A stretch of DNA of 64,000 nt from positions 43,703,312-43,767,311 of the forward strand of contig CM039135.1 of assembly GCA_022036555.1 (NCBI GenBank), read 5' to 3'. The translations under genes were made by a program, and so were the position numbers. Origin of the DNA: Microstegium vimineum. Lineage: Eukaryota > Streptophyta > Magnoliopsida > Poales > Poaceae. Position 1 is the stretch's first letter. Each line of letters begins with the position of its first letter. Shown here piece by piece: positions 1 through 10,555 of the stretch. The notes beneath the pieces are model-generated. The model made no database searches and was not told the origin of the DNA. It saw nothing but the letters and a program-made list of their open reading frames with translations.

Positions 1-540
1 GCCTTCCCCGCGGGAGATCGCAAAGGTAACTCTAGTGGATTGCGCGTGTCTTGGAAAGCCCTTATCTTGTGTTGGTTGTGAGGCACCCGGTGACGGGTTT
101 GGCGTGTGATGCCAATTAGCTCTTGAACCTCCAAGTAAGTGAGTCGACACAACAAGGACGTAGCTAGTGGGAAAACTAGTGAACCTTGGTGAAAAATCAA
201 GTGTCATCCTTGTGTTATTGATTGGTGATCTTGGTGATCTCATTGTGATTGTTTCAATCCTCTACTCGGTGGTAAAATCACTCCTTCCATCTTTGCATTA
301 CCTTTCTTTTTCTTGCTTAGTATATTAGGTTGTGCCTAGAGGGCTTCTAGACTTGAGTAGGAATTGTTTGATCCTAGAGCTTTTAGGATAGCAATTGTGA
401 TAGGAGGCTTCGCATCTTTTAGTTTGCTATAGCTAGTCAAAGCTTCGCCACCTTATTGTTTAACTTGTTGTTGAGTTTTATTTTAAAATTTCAGATTAGG
501 CTATTCACCCCCCCCTCTAGCCTTGGATTAGGACCTTTCA
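1..540 (+). repeat. 3' part of an LTR, Ty1/copia-like
   Basis: Non-coding sequence whose last part carries the phrase ttcacccccccctctag (about 504-520) and ends in ...cctttca at 540. In many grass copia elements this C-rich phrase sits just before the LTR's terminal CA and the primer binding site. No TGG-starting primer site follows here; the sequence changes at once to GC-rich DNA. It could be a solo LTR or a 3' LTR whose body lies left of the window. The 5' TG end is not in the window, so length and target duplication cannot be checked. Confidence 0.5.
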
Positions 541-775
541 GCGTCGAGCGTCGAGCGGCGGCGAGCACTGGCGGCGGGGAGCCTCTGCTGCGGCCGGCTG
601 GAGCGGTGGCGAGCTCGAGCTTCGGCAAGCTGGAGCGGCGGCGGGGAGCGCCTGCTACGGCGGTGAGTGGCGCCGGTGGGCTGGAACGGCGGCGTCGGGC
701 AGTTGCGAGCGTCGGGCAATGGCGAGCGGAGCGGCTAAGTGTGGAACGGGCGCAAGTCTGAAATTTTTAGACCGC
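541..775. other. GC-rich low-complexity segment between LTR end and CACTA arm
   Basis: Made largely of repeated gcg/gag/cgg words (gcgtcgagcg, gcggcggcgag). It stays open in both directions only because stop codons are rare at this composition. No recognisable protein is encoded. It lies where the left terminal repeat of the CACTA element would be expected. Confidence 0.4.
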
Positions 776-796
776 GCCCTTTCCTTATATACGCGG

Positions 797-957
797 CTTC
801 ATCACTGCCGGATCTTGTTACAAACCGACAGTGATGTCCCGTATCACTGTCGGTTTGTAACAAGAACCGACAGTGATGAGGAGTCATCAGTGCCGGTTAT
901 TTGCAACCGGCAGTGATTAGAGGACATCACTGCCGGTCCCTTACAAACCGGCAGTGA
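797..957. repeat. CACTA subterminal hairpin repeats, left arm
   Basis: Five alternating copies of catcactgccgg / ccggcagtgat with small variation (catcactgtcgg, catcagtgccgg). Adjacent copies are in inverted orientation and can pair as short hairpins. In CACTA elements such subterminal arrays bind the element's DNA-binding protein. The array matches the one at 5008-5245 and shows the two arms belong to one family. Confidence 0.8.
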
Positions 958-1096
958 TTTGTAATTTTTTTAAATTTTTCCCTTTGCTTTAGAATTCAAA
1001 TTACTCCTGATTTTTGACTAAAACTTGAAAAACTCTAAACATAGAAGTTGCATAATTTTTAATTCTCTACAACTTTTACTGAAGTAGCATATTCAA

Positions 1097-1455
1097 ATTC
1101 TTTCTAGTTTTTGAATTCCATTTTGAATTTGAATAAGGGTTTAAAATTCAATTACCCCCTTTGTAATTACTCCAAAAATTTGAATAGAAGTTGAAAATCT
1201 TCCAACATAGCTTTTGCTAGTTTTGAGGAGCTCTACATTATTGCTTATACACTCAAGGTTTAATTCTTTCTAGTTTTTTAATTCCATTTTGAATTTGAAT
1301 AAGGGTTTAAAATTCAATTACCCCCTTTGTAATTACTCCAAAAATTTGAATACAAGTTGAAAATCTTCCAACATAGATTTTGCTAGTTTTGAGGAGCTTT
1401 GCATTAATGCTTATACACTCAAGGTCTAATTCTTTATAGTTTTCTAATTCCTTTT
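1097..1455. repeat. 166-bp tandem duplication inside the CACTA element
   Basis: The phrase attcttt(c/a)tagtttt starts at 1097, 1263 and 1429, a constant period of 166 bp. The first two units are nearly identical and share gaatttgaataagggtttaaaattcaatt and the following tract (split here only as description). The third is a short partial copy. The unit is AT-rich and non-coding and lies 3' of the transposase reading frames. Confidence 0.85.
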
Positions 1456-1972
1456 GATATGGCATACATCAATCAACAACGTGGTACAACTCATTAATCT
1501 ACAACTTCATATGATCTCAAATTCGATGCAAATTACTAAAACAACATTTCATTAAGGATTACATAGTTTATGATACTCTAACAATTCACGGTGCAGGCAC
1601 GATGATGGCCTCATCGTGATCACTCCGAAGGTAAGCATGTTCGTCACCCTCTTCAAGGACATGTAGGATAACGTCCGTCCCAAAAGGAGCCATTTCTTCA
1701 TAACCTTTGTAGTCTTCTTCGTCTGTCACTCCATTGACACCGACAATCTTCCTTTCGCCTTGCAATACTACATGTCGTCTTCCATTTATATTGTTATCCC
1801 TTGCATAGAAGATTTGCAAAACATCCGTTGCAAGGAAGAAGGGGTCATCTCTATATGCGGTCTTGGATAGATCAACGGTAGTGAACCCATCCTTGTCGGT
1901 GTTGATTTCATTCAGCCGGACTCACAGACAATGGAAAAGAGCAACTTTCAACTGATGTCCATAGTCTAGCTC

Positions 1973-3971
1973 TCATATCTCATCTATGAAACCATAGTAT
2001 GTTGCCACCACCATGTCGTACTCATCGTGGGCGTCGAAACGAACACCACTATTTTGGTTGGTGCTCTTTCCGTCCTGTTTTTTTGTGTAAAATGTAAAAC
2101 CATTTATTTGATATCCTTGGTACGTCATTAGCGTAGTCGAAGGTCCGGGGGCTAAGAGATCTAGCTGACATCCCGTCACCATTCCTAGCCTTTGGCGTCG
2201 AAACCAGACACCGAATTTCTCCTTATGTTTTTTCTCAAGCCAAGCTTGTGACCTACCGATGTGCTTCCTTTGCAGTAACTGTTTGTGCTCATCAATGTAT
2301 GCCATCACACCGTCGGCCTGCTGGAGAACAGCGAAGTGTACTTGTCTGAAGGAGACCACTTTGTCTATTTTGACAACTTTCTCACATATTGTTCCTTTGC
2401 CCCCTAGTCTTCCATCATGATGAGATACTGGAACTCCGACCCGCTTGATGTCCAGATAATATGTGGAGAACTCAATAGCCTTCTTTGTTGACCATCCTTC
2501 TACCATGCTCCCTTCTGGTCTGAATTTATTCCTAACATACCGCCTAAAAACTTTCATGAGCCTCTCAAAATGAAACATCTGGTGTAGGTACATTGGACCA
2601 AGGGATTTTATTTGATCCACAAGATGAACAAGCAGATGCACTGAAATGTCGAAGTAAGTCGGTGGGAAATGCATCTCAAGCCTGCATATAATCTTAGCTA
2701 TCTCCTGCTTCAGGCGGTCTAGCCTGCCCACTTCAATGACCTTTTCAGAGATCGTGTTGAAGAACGAACACAACTTTATGATTGGAGCGCGGACCTTGTC
2801 AGGGAGGATACCTCGCAGGGCAACTGGGAGTAGCTGACTCATTATGACGTGACAGTCATGGGCCTTCATAGAACCATAGTTAAACTTAAGTTCTCTCATG
2901 TTAACTAGCCCTTTCGGGTTCCTACAGTAGCCACTCGGTACTTTGAGATCGTTGAAGAAAGAAATAAGTATTTCTTTTTCCTCCTTTTCAGTGTCCATGA
3001 TGCCACCGGAAGTTTCAAGTGACCATTCTCAAGAGTTACTGGGTGCAACTCCTTCCTGAGGCCCAGGTGTTGCATGTCCAAGCGTGTCGCGGGAGAATCC
3101 TTGCTTGTTCCCCCGGTGCTCATCAACGTGTTAAGTGTGTTACCGCACACGTTTTTAGTTATGTGCATTGGATCAAGACAATGACGTACACTCAAAAATT
3201 GTCAGTAAGGTAGTTTCCAGAAGATAGATTTTTTCTTCCAGATACTATCGGTTGGCGCTGCTACTGCCTCGTCCCCCTTCCCAAGGACAACATTTGTGAG
3301 ATTGCTTAATTGTTGAAGCAAATGTTTCCCGTCTCGATACTTTGGAGGTCCAGGTTTCTCAGTAGTCCCATTAAAATCTTTTGTATTCCTACGGTAAGGG
3401 TGATCACGACGTAGAAACCTACGGTGTCCTATGTAGACCATCTTCCTGTTTTCTGGTAGATGTGTAGCATCAGTCTCGTCCAAACACTCGACACACCCAG
3501 TGTATCCTTTTGTCTTCTCTCCAAACAAGAAACCTCGCCCTGGTAGATCGGTGATTGTAGCGATAAGTACAGCCTTTACCGTGACATGTTTTTTTTGTAC
3601 TCATCACAGACATCCTTCACACCCGTCTCCCACATTTGTAGTAGTTCATCGATCCCTGGTTCTAGAAGCACATCAATATCATTACCAAGTTGTCTTGGTC
3701 CTTGGATTAGTAATGACATCTGGACGTATGACCGTTTCATACAAAGCCAGGGTGGAAGGTTGTATATACATAGCGTCACTGGCCAAGTGCTATGATTGGT
3801 TCTCACCTGGTCAAACGGGTTCATCCCATCCGTGCTCAAAGCAAACCATAGATGCCTTACCTCTCCACCGATGTTCTTATAGAACATAGTGTTGATAGTC
3901 CTCCAGTCCGACCCATCGGCGAGGTGTCTCATCATTGAATCTTTCTTTCGCTCTTCACCGTGCCAACGCAA
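1973..3971 (-). pseudogene. CACTA Tnp2-type transposase, broken into several frames
   Basis: Reading leftward on the - strand, consecutive frames carry pieces of one protein. 3971-3576 has RWHGEERKKDSMMRHLADGS, ALSTDGMNPF, TWPVTLCIYNLPPWLCMKRS and GPRQLGNDIDVLLEPGIDEL, typical of the plant Tnp2 family (Transposase_21). 3528-3202 continues with ECLDETDATHLPENRKMVYI. 3195-2905 has DPMHITKNVCGNTLNTLM. 2998-1973 has HDCHVIMSQLLPVALRGILP and HLVDQIKSLGPMYLHQMFHF (the DUF4218-type region), then the DUF4216-like C-terminal part. Frame changes near 3550, 3200 and 2950, with missing joining sequence, make it a pseudogene. A further fragment at 1819-1586 (DEEDYKGYEEMAPFGTDVIL) may be its far C-terminus. 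Confidence 0.8.
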
Positions 3972-4351
3972 CAGCTAATAATGCATTCAGACAATAATGC
4001 ATTCAGGGATACATTAGGCATGTGCACGTCATCATTAACATTTTGACCGACCTCTTCATGCAAAGTCCAAATCGTGTAGTTTCTCATGAACCCCCTTGTG
4101 ATCAAGTGCAACCGTATATGCTCCATGTCACCCCATTTTCTCGTATTCTTGCAGTCTTTGCATGGACAAAATACAAGATGTGAGTCCCCAGCATTGGCTC
4201 TAGCTCGCTTGATGAAATCGTCGATGCCCGTGAAGTATCGTGGGTCTATACGTGACAGATCGTATATCCACCCTCGAGCCATGTCTGCACTAATAAAATG
4301 GACAGAGCAGAGAAAACATAGGAACATATTAATAGAAGCATTTTTGAACAA
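3932..4351 (-). pseudogene. CACTA transposase, N-terminal transposase-associated domain
   Basis: The - strand frame contains MARGWIYDLSRIDPRYFTGI (initiator near 4282), then a Cys-rich stretch with FCPCKDCKN, and GDMEHIRLHLITRGF. This is the layout of the plant transposase-associated domain (Transpos_assoc family), a zinc-binding N-terminal part of CACTA Tnp2-type proteins. In this family the domain is followed by the Tnp2 catalytic domain, as seen here just downstream on the same strand in another frame. The protein ends early at a stop near 3932. It belongs to a broken gene; activity is not expected. Confidence 0.75.
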
Positions 4352-4404
4352 TGTTCTTTTCTTTATAATTTGAATTTGATCGCGCTATAAAAAGTGAGAC
4401 AACA

Positions 4405-4590
4405 AAATAGGTGGATTATAGAGTATTAAATGTGAGTATTAAATACATGCATGGAGTAATAAATGTAATTATTAAATGCATGCATGCATGGAGTATTAAA
4501 TGTAAGTAATAAATACCGAATCTATTCCACATCCCAACAAATCTTTAATACATGCATGGAGTATTAAATGTAAGTAATAAATATAACTAA
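4405..4590. repeat. Imperfect AT-rich tandem repeats (gagtattaaatgtaagtaataaat)
   Basis: Several diverged copies of a phrase built on atgcatggagtattaaatg and taagtaataaata occur in a row, upstream of the transposase N-terminal fragment and inside the CACTA element. Unit length is irregular, so simple slippage is likely. Confidence 0.6.
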
Positions 4591-5007
4591 TTACAATTTT
4601 AATCCATATATAATTTTCGAGACGAATATTTCGAACCTAGCTATTCAATGATTATACAATAATTATCCAATAAAAACAAAGTGCTACAATTTTTCTAAAT
4701 ATTTTTGGATCTAAAAGGTAAAAAAATTGACACAAGTTGCAACATCTCCCTTCTTGATCATGAAAACTAACATAGCTCTAAACTATAGATTTACACACAA
4801 AAACAATGTAAACCAATAATTCTAAAGAATTATGCTTGTTACTAAACCAAGAGCAGGAAGATATGAGGATCCAAAAGTGAAGAGGAGCCAAAAATGGAGA
4901 TCAAGAAATCCACCCGCCGCAACAATGGAGAGAGAGCTCCTCGCGCACTGTTCTGTACTGTTGGGCAGAGGAGGGAGGGAGGAGATCGAAGCTTTATACT
5001 CTACACA

Positions 5008-5264
5008 ACATCACTGCCGGTTCTAACCACGAACCGGCAGTGAAACACCACATCACTGCCGGTTGGTGGCTTGAACCGGCAATGATAGGGCCGAGGGGCA
5101 TCACTGCCGCTTCAAATTACAAACCGGCAGTGATGTTGTGTTTCACCACCGGTTCAGCCCCTGCCCCCAATAATTGGGGGCCTGTCAGAGGAAGAACTGA
5201 CAGTGAAGGGGCATCACTGTCGGCCCAAACAAAACCGACAGTGATTGCCGTTTCTGTAGTAGTG
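5008..5264. repeat. CACTA subterminal repeats and terminal inverted repeat, right arm
   Basis: Repeated tcactgccggtt...aaccggcagtga motifs lead into the terminus ccgtttctgtagtagtg ending at 5264. The terminus plus subterminal array identifies the superfamily as CACTA. Sequence after 5264 (tcaactccggcg...) is unrelated. Confidence 0.85.
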
Positions 5265-6790
5265 TCAACTCCGGCGCGCGCGTGTGTGTTATGGTTTTAT
5301 CTTCCTCAGGTGCTCAACGCTAGCTCAAGACCGAATGCATCACCTTAGTTATAGATCGAGCAGCTGCATGCAGCGTTTGGAATAGAAGGCTGGGGTACTA
5401 AGCTGAGAGTTGTACGTTTGAAATAGAGAAGCAGGTAGTACTAACTAAGGAGAGCGAGTCCACGTAGTACATCGAGGAAGGCTGTGGCTGAGTAAATTTT
5501 GGTCCACTACATGTCTACATTGCACCACGCTAATTTATCCCATGCATGGAGAGTAGCTAGAAACGCTGGCTTAGTGGCCGGCGGCGAGCGGGACCCCACC
5601 GAGACCACGTCCCCGTTGGACGCTGGAGCAGAGCTCGGAGGGAGCTCTGTCCGCGTCCGCCACACGGTTGCCGTTTCAATTCCCCCCGACTGCGTTGCTA
5701 CGTTGTCCCAGAATCCGGCCAGGGGAGGGGCTGGGGCCGCTGTGCACGTGGACCGTACGTCCCGGCAGCAAAATAGACCACCCGTCCATGTCGCGGCGGA
5801 ACGGGACAGGGCGACGTACGAGCCGCCGACGATCGGGCGCGCGCGCGCGTCCGGCCTGCCTGCCTGCAGCTGGAGGCCCGTGTGGTCCTGGAGAGGCAGG
5901 CAGTAGCGCGGCCCCTTCGGCCCGGCGTCGTCGTCCCTGGACGGACCAGCTAGCAGCAGTCCAGTCGGCCGGCACCGCCACATGGGTCTCTGCTACCCTA
6001 TTTACGAACTACTGTACTCCCCTAGGAGGCAGACGGGCAGTAGTAGAGGCAGGCCCAGCTCCAGGCGTGGTCCAGGTCCCGTCCGTCCCTCTCGTCCGCG
6101 CCTGGGCCTGCATCGACGCGCGCGGGCCCTCCCCCTCTGCTGCGCGCCTCACGTGCGCATGGAGGTCCGTCCGTGGTGCAGTGGACCGAGGAGGCCGGCC
6201 GTACGGACTCACTCCTCCGCCCGCATCCACCCATGGTAAACCTTCCGCGCCGGCACGCACGCGCGCGTACGGACACCAACGGAGGACGCGCACGCCGGGC
6301 TTCTTCTCCTCCCTCGCTCGGACAAACAGAAGCGGCAGTACTACGTACGTACGTAGCGCGCCCGTACGTGGCTGTGTCGAGTATGTGGGACGCCCATCCG
6401 TCTCCGTGTACACGTGCTGCTCCACCCGTTTCAAAATGGAAGACGTTTTATGTTTGATTTATAGGAGATATATAAAATAGATGGTGTGGAGTGCCAGGTA
6501 TTTTGTGATAAAAACTAGTGATCCACCACACACTCGTTGTTCGGCGCGCTAGCTACCGCGCGCACGTTCATACTACGTACGTATATGGCCGGAATCTCCA
6601 CTCCATCCGGCCGCTCCAAGTGATCCACCACTTGTTCGTCGTCTGCCATCGTATGCCCAAAATTGTAAATCACAACAGGTTGGATACCCTCCTCTTATCC
6701 CACAACATTCAATCCTCTGATCCATCACTTGTTGGGACGAGTGTTTGCATTTTCCTGGATTTGTTCTAGGAATTAATTAACAATGCTATA
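5265..6790. other. Intergenic, GC-rich middle part, no supported gene
   Basis: Starts right after the CACTA terminus. The part from about 5570 to 6430 is very GC-rich with runs of gcgcgc and tacgtacgtac, so long frames stay open on both strands at once. None shows a known domain, a plausible signal or matching splice sites. I treat it as non-coding grass intergenic or promoter-like DNA. Confidence 0.5.
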
Positions 6791-6794
6791 CTTA

Positions 6795-6960
6795 GGTGAT
6801 GTCTCCGTGAACAGCGAGACGCATATAGTGACTTCATTAATCTCAAGATCTGTCGACTCAGTCCTTCGGAGGTGGCTCATATAGGAATTGGATTAGCGAT
6901 AGGGGTGAGTGTGCGTGTTGTGGACGTCTCGTTGTACTGTGTAATTCTCAAAAAAAAAAA
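6795..6960 (+). mobile_element. Au-like SINE, 5'-truncated
   Basis: Contains gtgacttcattaatctcaagat, actcagtccttcggaggtggctcat and gataggggtgagtgtgcgtg, then ends in ten A's at 6951-6960. This order of phrases is the body and 3' tail of the Au SINE family of grasses. The tRNA-related head is missing, so it is a 5' truncated or diverged copy on the + strand. Family call is from memory of the consensus. Confidence 0.6.
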
Positions 6961-9824
6961 CTACACTTCCTACTTGGATGAATCCATAACTAACAATTCA
7001 AACCTACAAACCAAAAAATTAAGTTGAGTTACCAAATAACCATGCATTCTGATTGTTTCTCCCAACTTATAGCAACAAGCACAAATAAACCAGCTCACAA
7101 CAAACGTACATGGCCTACCGTTGTTGTACAATCTGGCAAAGTAAGTACGGTCGATCGATCTATCATGTGCAGCTAGCTATAGCCGCGGGACCACACTGCA
7201 CCTGGACTTGCTTGCGTTGGTAACATAGTCGTTGCCATAGTTTTTTTCACCCTGTGGTTGTGTTGGATCCATGGACGCGATCTTCTCTTCACTGCTGTGC
7301 GTTGTTGCCATTGTACTAGCCAACTAGCCCGGGGCGCGGTCTGAATCTTTCAATCGTTTTATTTTTTTTATAATAGACTAGCATATGCCCGTGAGTTGCC
7401 ATGGCAACATCAAAATTTTCAGCGCAATTCAACAAAATAAGAGTAAAACAAAATAATGGCACAGCAAGAGTAAGAAAAAATATTTGGAAATCAACACACA
7501 AATAAATGTTAACTAAATTTAACTTTGCCTTAAAAACAAACCTAGATCCTACGATTCCAAAAGAAATGTCTGGTTTGTAGACCTTGGCACTAAAACATAT
7601 AAGTTCATTGGACCACAAAATACAACAAGATGTGCATGATTGTAAATAAGATGCTAGAATAGAAGTACAGTTATATTTAAATCTTTCCTGATGGAAGGAT
7701 GAATCTTGGTGCTGCGCTGGTAGCTTCTACAAAAGTAAACATCAGGAAAATTCATAAAATATTTAGGAAGTACACGATCACAAAAGTATATAGTTATCTC
7801 TAGTTTCTACATCAACACTGTGAGACAGGTAATGGCAAATCTCTTTATGATAGCACTTTTTTCAAATTCAGCAATTAATGTGAAAGGTATCCAATCAGCC
7901 TGCAATGTGGAAAGAATTGAGCAAAAATGAATTAAGAAACTACGTCATAGAGGTTTCAAACTCTCATATACAAATAACAAAATATACAGTCACACCTACA
8001 GACCTAGAACTATATTAAGTTTTTATACAAGCCACAACTAAACTAATTGCATAAATAAGCCTACAGTAGTATGGAATTCAGACTAATCATTGGTGAACTA
8101 ATGTAAGCAGATGACCAACACCAGCAGCATGTCATAGAACTGTAGGACTGGATGATGCTGTTGTACATGACATGCAAAAGATTTTCAGATACAGAGCAAG
8201 GGCTGACCAACTTACTAATTGCATAGAATTTAGCTAGGATGAACATCTGGGCAATGGGGGTATGAAGCCTCCATGGCATTTCAGTCCTCTAGCACAGACT
8301 TCAAACAGACACATCAAGTGCTTACCTGGTATAAGCCTAGGGGTGTGGTGATAGCAACTGCAGAAATCTATGAGACTATGAGTACTGCAAAAATCAGATT
8401 GCATATATTACATCGTTTAAAAATAAAAAGTGGAGAAGAGAAAGATAGCACAACATGGTTCACTGTATTTTTTCTCAAATATTTGAAAATGCCTTCTACC
8501 TGAATCTTTGAAGGCTGAATGTGCAAACTGCTTATAGAATTCTAACTCTGAACCTCATTGCTTGCAACTCTAAATCCTTCATTCTACTATCAAAACAGAA
8601 ATGAAATTGAAAAGACAGAAATATTCATAGGTACACTTGTTGAGTGTGCTTGCAAGATGTACCAAGAGAAAATTGTGCAACAATTGATTCATGTCTCAAC
8701 AGCTAGACAAATATCATTTATCACAAAGGTTGATTCTCATATGTATTGCAGATCACATATATTCCCAATGCTAGATTTCAGAAGCACATTTCATACATAT
8801 ACCACCTACTAATTTAGGTAATAAGAATCACTTCAGTTAGCTACACAGGTCATACATCTGTATATATTTCACCTAGACCTATTGTTTGCCATAAAATATA
8901 ATATCCAATGCAAGATAGTAAAGATAAAACAGTCACTCTAGCCTCTGGTCGTGATCAAATAGATATGGTGGAAGAGCTTCTTTCAGAACATCCTCGACCT
9001 TACCCCTTAGTTGACTCAATGTGGATTTTAGATTGCAGAGATTTTTGTAGCAGATACATTCAAAAACATCACGGATTACATATATAATTTAAAAAGAGGC
9101 TAATACAAATCTCTGCGGATGAACAGCCCAGGGAGAATACCTGTCCATTTGATTCTCTGAATATTATTGGGTTCAGTCCCAACCACAGCTACCTGTACAA
9201 CATTGAAACTGTTCATGCAAATTGGAAAGTCCACAAATTGGATGAGGTACGGGAGGGCCGGATGGGTGAAACATAGCTTACCAGCCAGGGGCTCGAACCC
9301 TAACCCTAGATGTTGGGGAGAGGGCGCGCTTCTTCGGCTGCTCGGAGCTCCTTCAACGGTACACCTACAGGGCTGGCGCTCCTCCTTCACGACACTCGTT
9401 CCCCTGGCCCTCCCAGCAGCCTTGGACGGAAGGGCGTGGCGGGGCGACGGCGTCGCGGGATGTGCGCGGCCTCACGTCGGCGGAGTGAACCTCACGGGCA
9501 CTCGTGGTGGCGGAGTGGAGGGCTGGCGCCCTTGCGTTGTCGAGGCAGCGAAGTGGCCGGCGTCGAGGCTGCAGAGTGGAGGGCCGGCGCCCTTGAGGCG
9601 GAGTGGAGCTGCGGGAGCAGGACTGCGGCCTGCGGGATTGAGGCGGGCGCCGGGGCAGGGGCGTGTTGAGTCGAGCACGAGCAGAGTCGCGGGGTCGTGC
9701 ATGTGGCCCACCTGTCGGCGCAAAGGAGTTACCGAGTGCATCGGTCTGAGCGGCTTCGCCACGGGATGTGAACGGGTCCAGTTTCATCTTTTTAGGAGCA
9801 GAGATAATATATCATATATAGAAT
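6961..9824. other. Intergenic, unclassified repeats, no supported gene
   Basis: AT-rich DNA up to about 9200, then a GC-rich block (9290-9760) with open frames on both strands. The phrase ctagcatatgcccgtgagttgcc at 7379-7401 resembles a common grass repeat. On the - strand around 8940-9060 and 9120-9250 short stretches read like exon scraps (for example LKEALPPYLFDHDQ) but I cannot assign a family, and neither scrap links into a gene. A captured gene fragment inside a transposon is possible. Confidence 0.35.
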
Positions 9825-10120
9825 TGTTTTTTTACAAAATCCCGTTACAGAAGTAGACACATACAAGCGCACACTCACCCTATTTCTATAAGCATATTCG
9901 AAGGACCGAGTTGGGTCGGCAAATCTCGAGATTGACGAAATCACCACCACAGACGCCTAACTGTGATGGACATGTCGTCTACCACTAAAAAAATAACATC
10001 ATTAATTAAATCCTAAGATATATAAATCCTAAGATAGGAGCACTCGTGTCAAATCAGAGATTTGAACCTGAGTGGGTGGTTTCACCACAAGAAACCCAAC
10101 CAGCTAAGCTACGCTCGATT
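9825..10120 (-). mobile_element. Au-like SINE with tRNA-derived head
   Basis: On the - strand the element starts near 10120 with a tRNA-like head. Box A-like tagcttagctgg is at 10101-10112 and box B-like ggttcaaatc at 10059-10068, read as reverse complement. The body follows, with the Au phrases found as reverse complement of tcgaaggaccgagttgggtc and aatctcgagattgacgaaatc. It ends in a T-rich tract on + (about 9826). The two boxes form the internal RNA polymerase III promoter typical of tRNA-derived SINEs. It is not a functional tRNA: no cloverleaf closes around it. Confidence 0.65.
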
Positions 10121-10444
10121 TGCATTGATCATAAAAAGAATCTAGCTTCAAGGAAATCAGATAATTAACTTACTACAGACATTTGACAAAACAAACATCA
10201 CAGCCAATTTAAGACTCAATTTGAACATTAAAAGGTCCATCCAAAAAGAAACAAATTAGAATTGCAAGGACACCGCCTCTTCTAATGCTGGACACATATG
10301 CATGGATGATGACGTCCTTGTTTTCTTCACACCCTAGTTTAATTTATAGAGATCTCTAATTTACATGAGTTTAATTTTGTGATCAACAGATTCGTATAAA
10401 CTCAAGTGGTCAACAAACATCGCAACTTGCAGACCACCTTTTAT

Positions 10445-10555
10445 AGTCTTATTACTAATATAGGTACATCATATATACTACGTATATATAACCCCTATAA
10501 GTTATGAATCTAGAAAAGTCAGAAACATCTCCGATAATTTTGGAATAGAGGGAGT
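10445..10555. repeat. Stowaway-like MITE remnant (right end)
   Basis: AT-rich sequence ends in ataattttggaatagagggagta at 10533-10555, the usual terminal phrase of grass Stowaway (Tc1/mariner-type) MITEs. The left terminus is not recognisable. Confidence 0.45.

Larger units (their letters stand above)
775..5264 (-). mobile_element. CACTA (En/Spm-like) DNA transposon, decayed, left terminus lost
   Basis: The right end is clear. At 5248-5264 the + strand reads ccgtttctgtagtagtg, the reverse complement of a CACTACTACAGAAACGG-type CACTA terminus. Next to it (about 5008-5245) are many copies of a tcactgccgg / ccggcagtga hairpin motif. The same subterminal motif recurs at 797-957. Between the arms, on the - strand, lie transposase fragments in the usual CACTA order. 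No matching CACTAC terminus is found left of 775, so that end appears truncated or replaced. The 3 bases after the right terminus are tca; without the left end the target duplication cannot be confirmed. Confidence 0.85.

Noticed and set aside
5668..6480. 270-codon + strand open frame
   Set aside because: The region is so GC-rich that four or more frames are open together; no domain, low-complexity Arg/Pro/Ala content, no splice or homology support.
9167..9856. 229-codon + strand open frame, with open - frames opposite
   Set aside because: Starts in AT-rich DNA and runs into a GC-rich block; content is compositional and no family is recognisable.
10045..10115. Possible tRNA gene on the - strand
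   Set aside because: Box A and box B words exist but no cloverleaf or acceptor stem closes; fits the head of an Au-type SINE.
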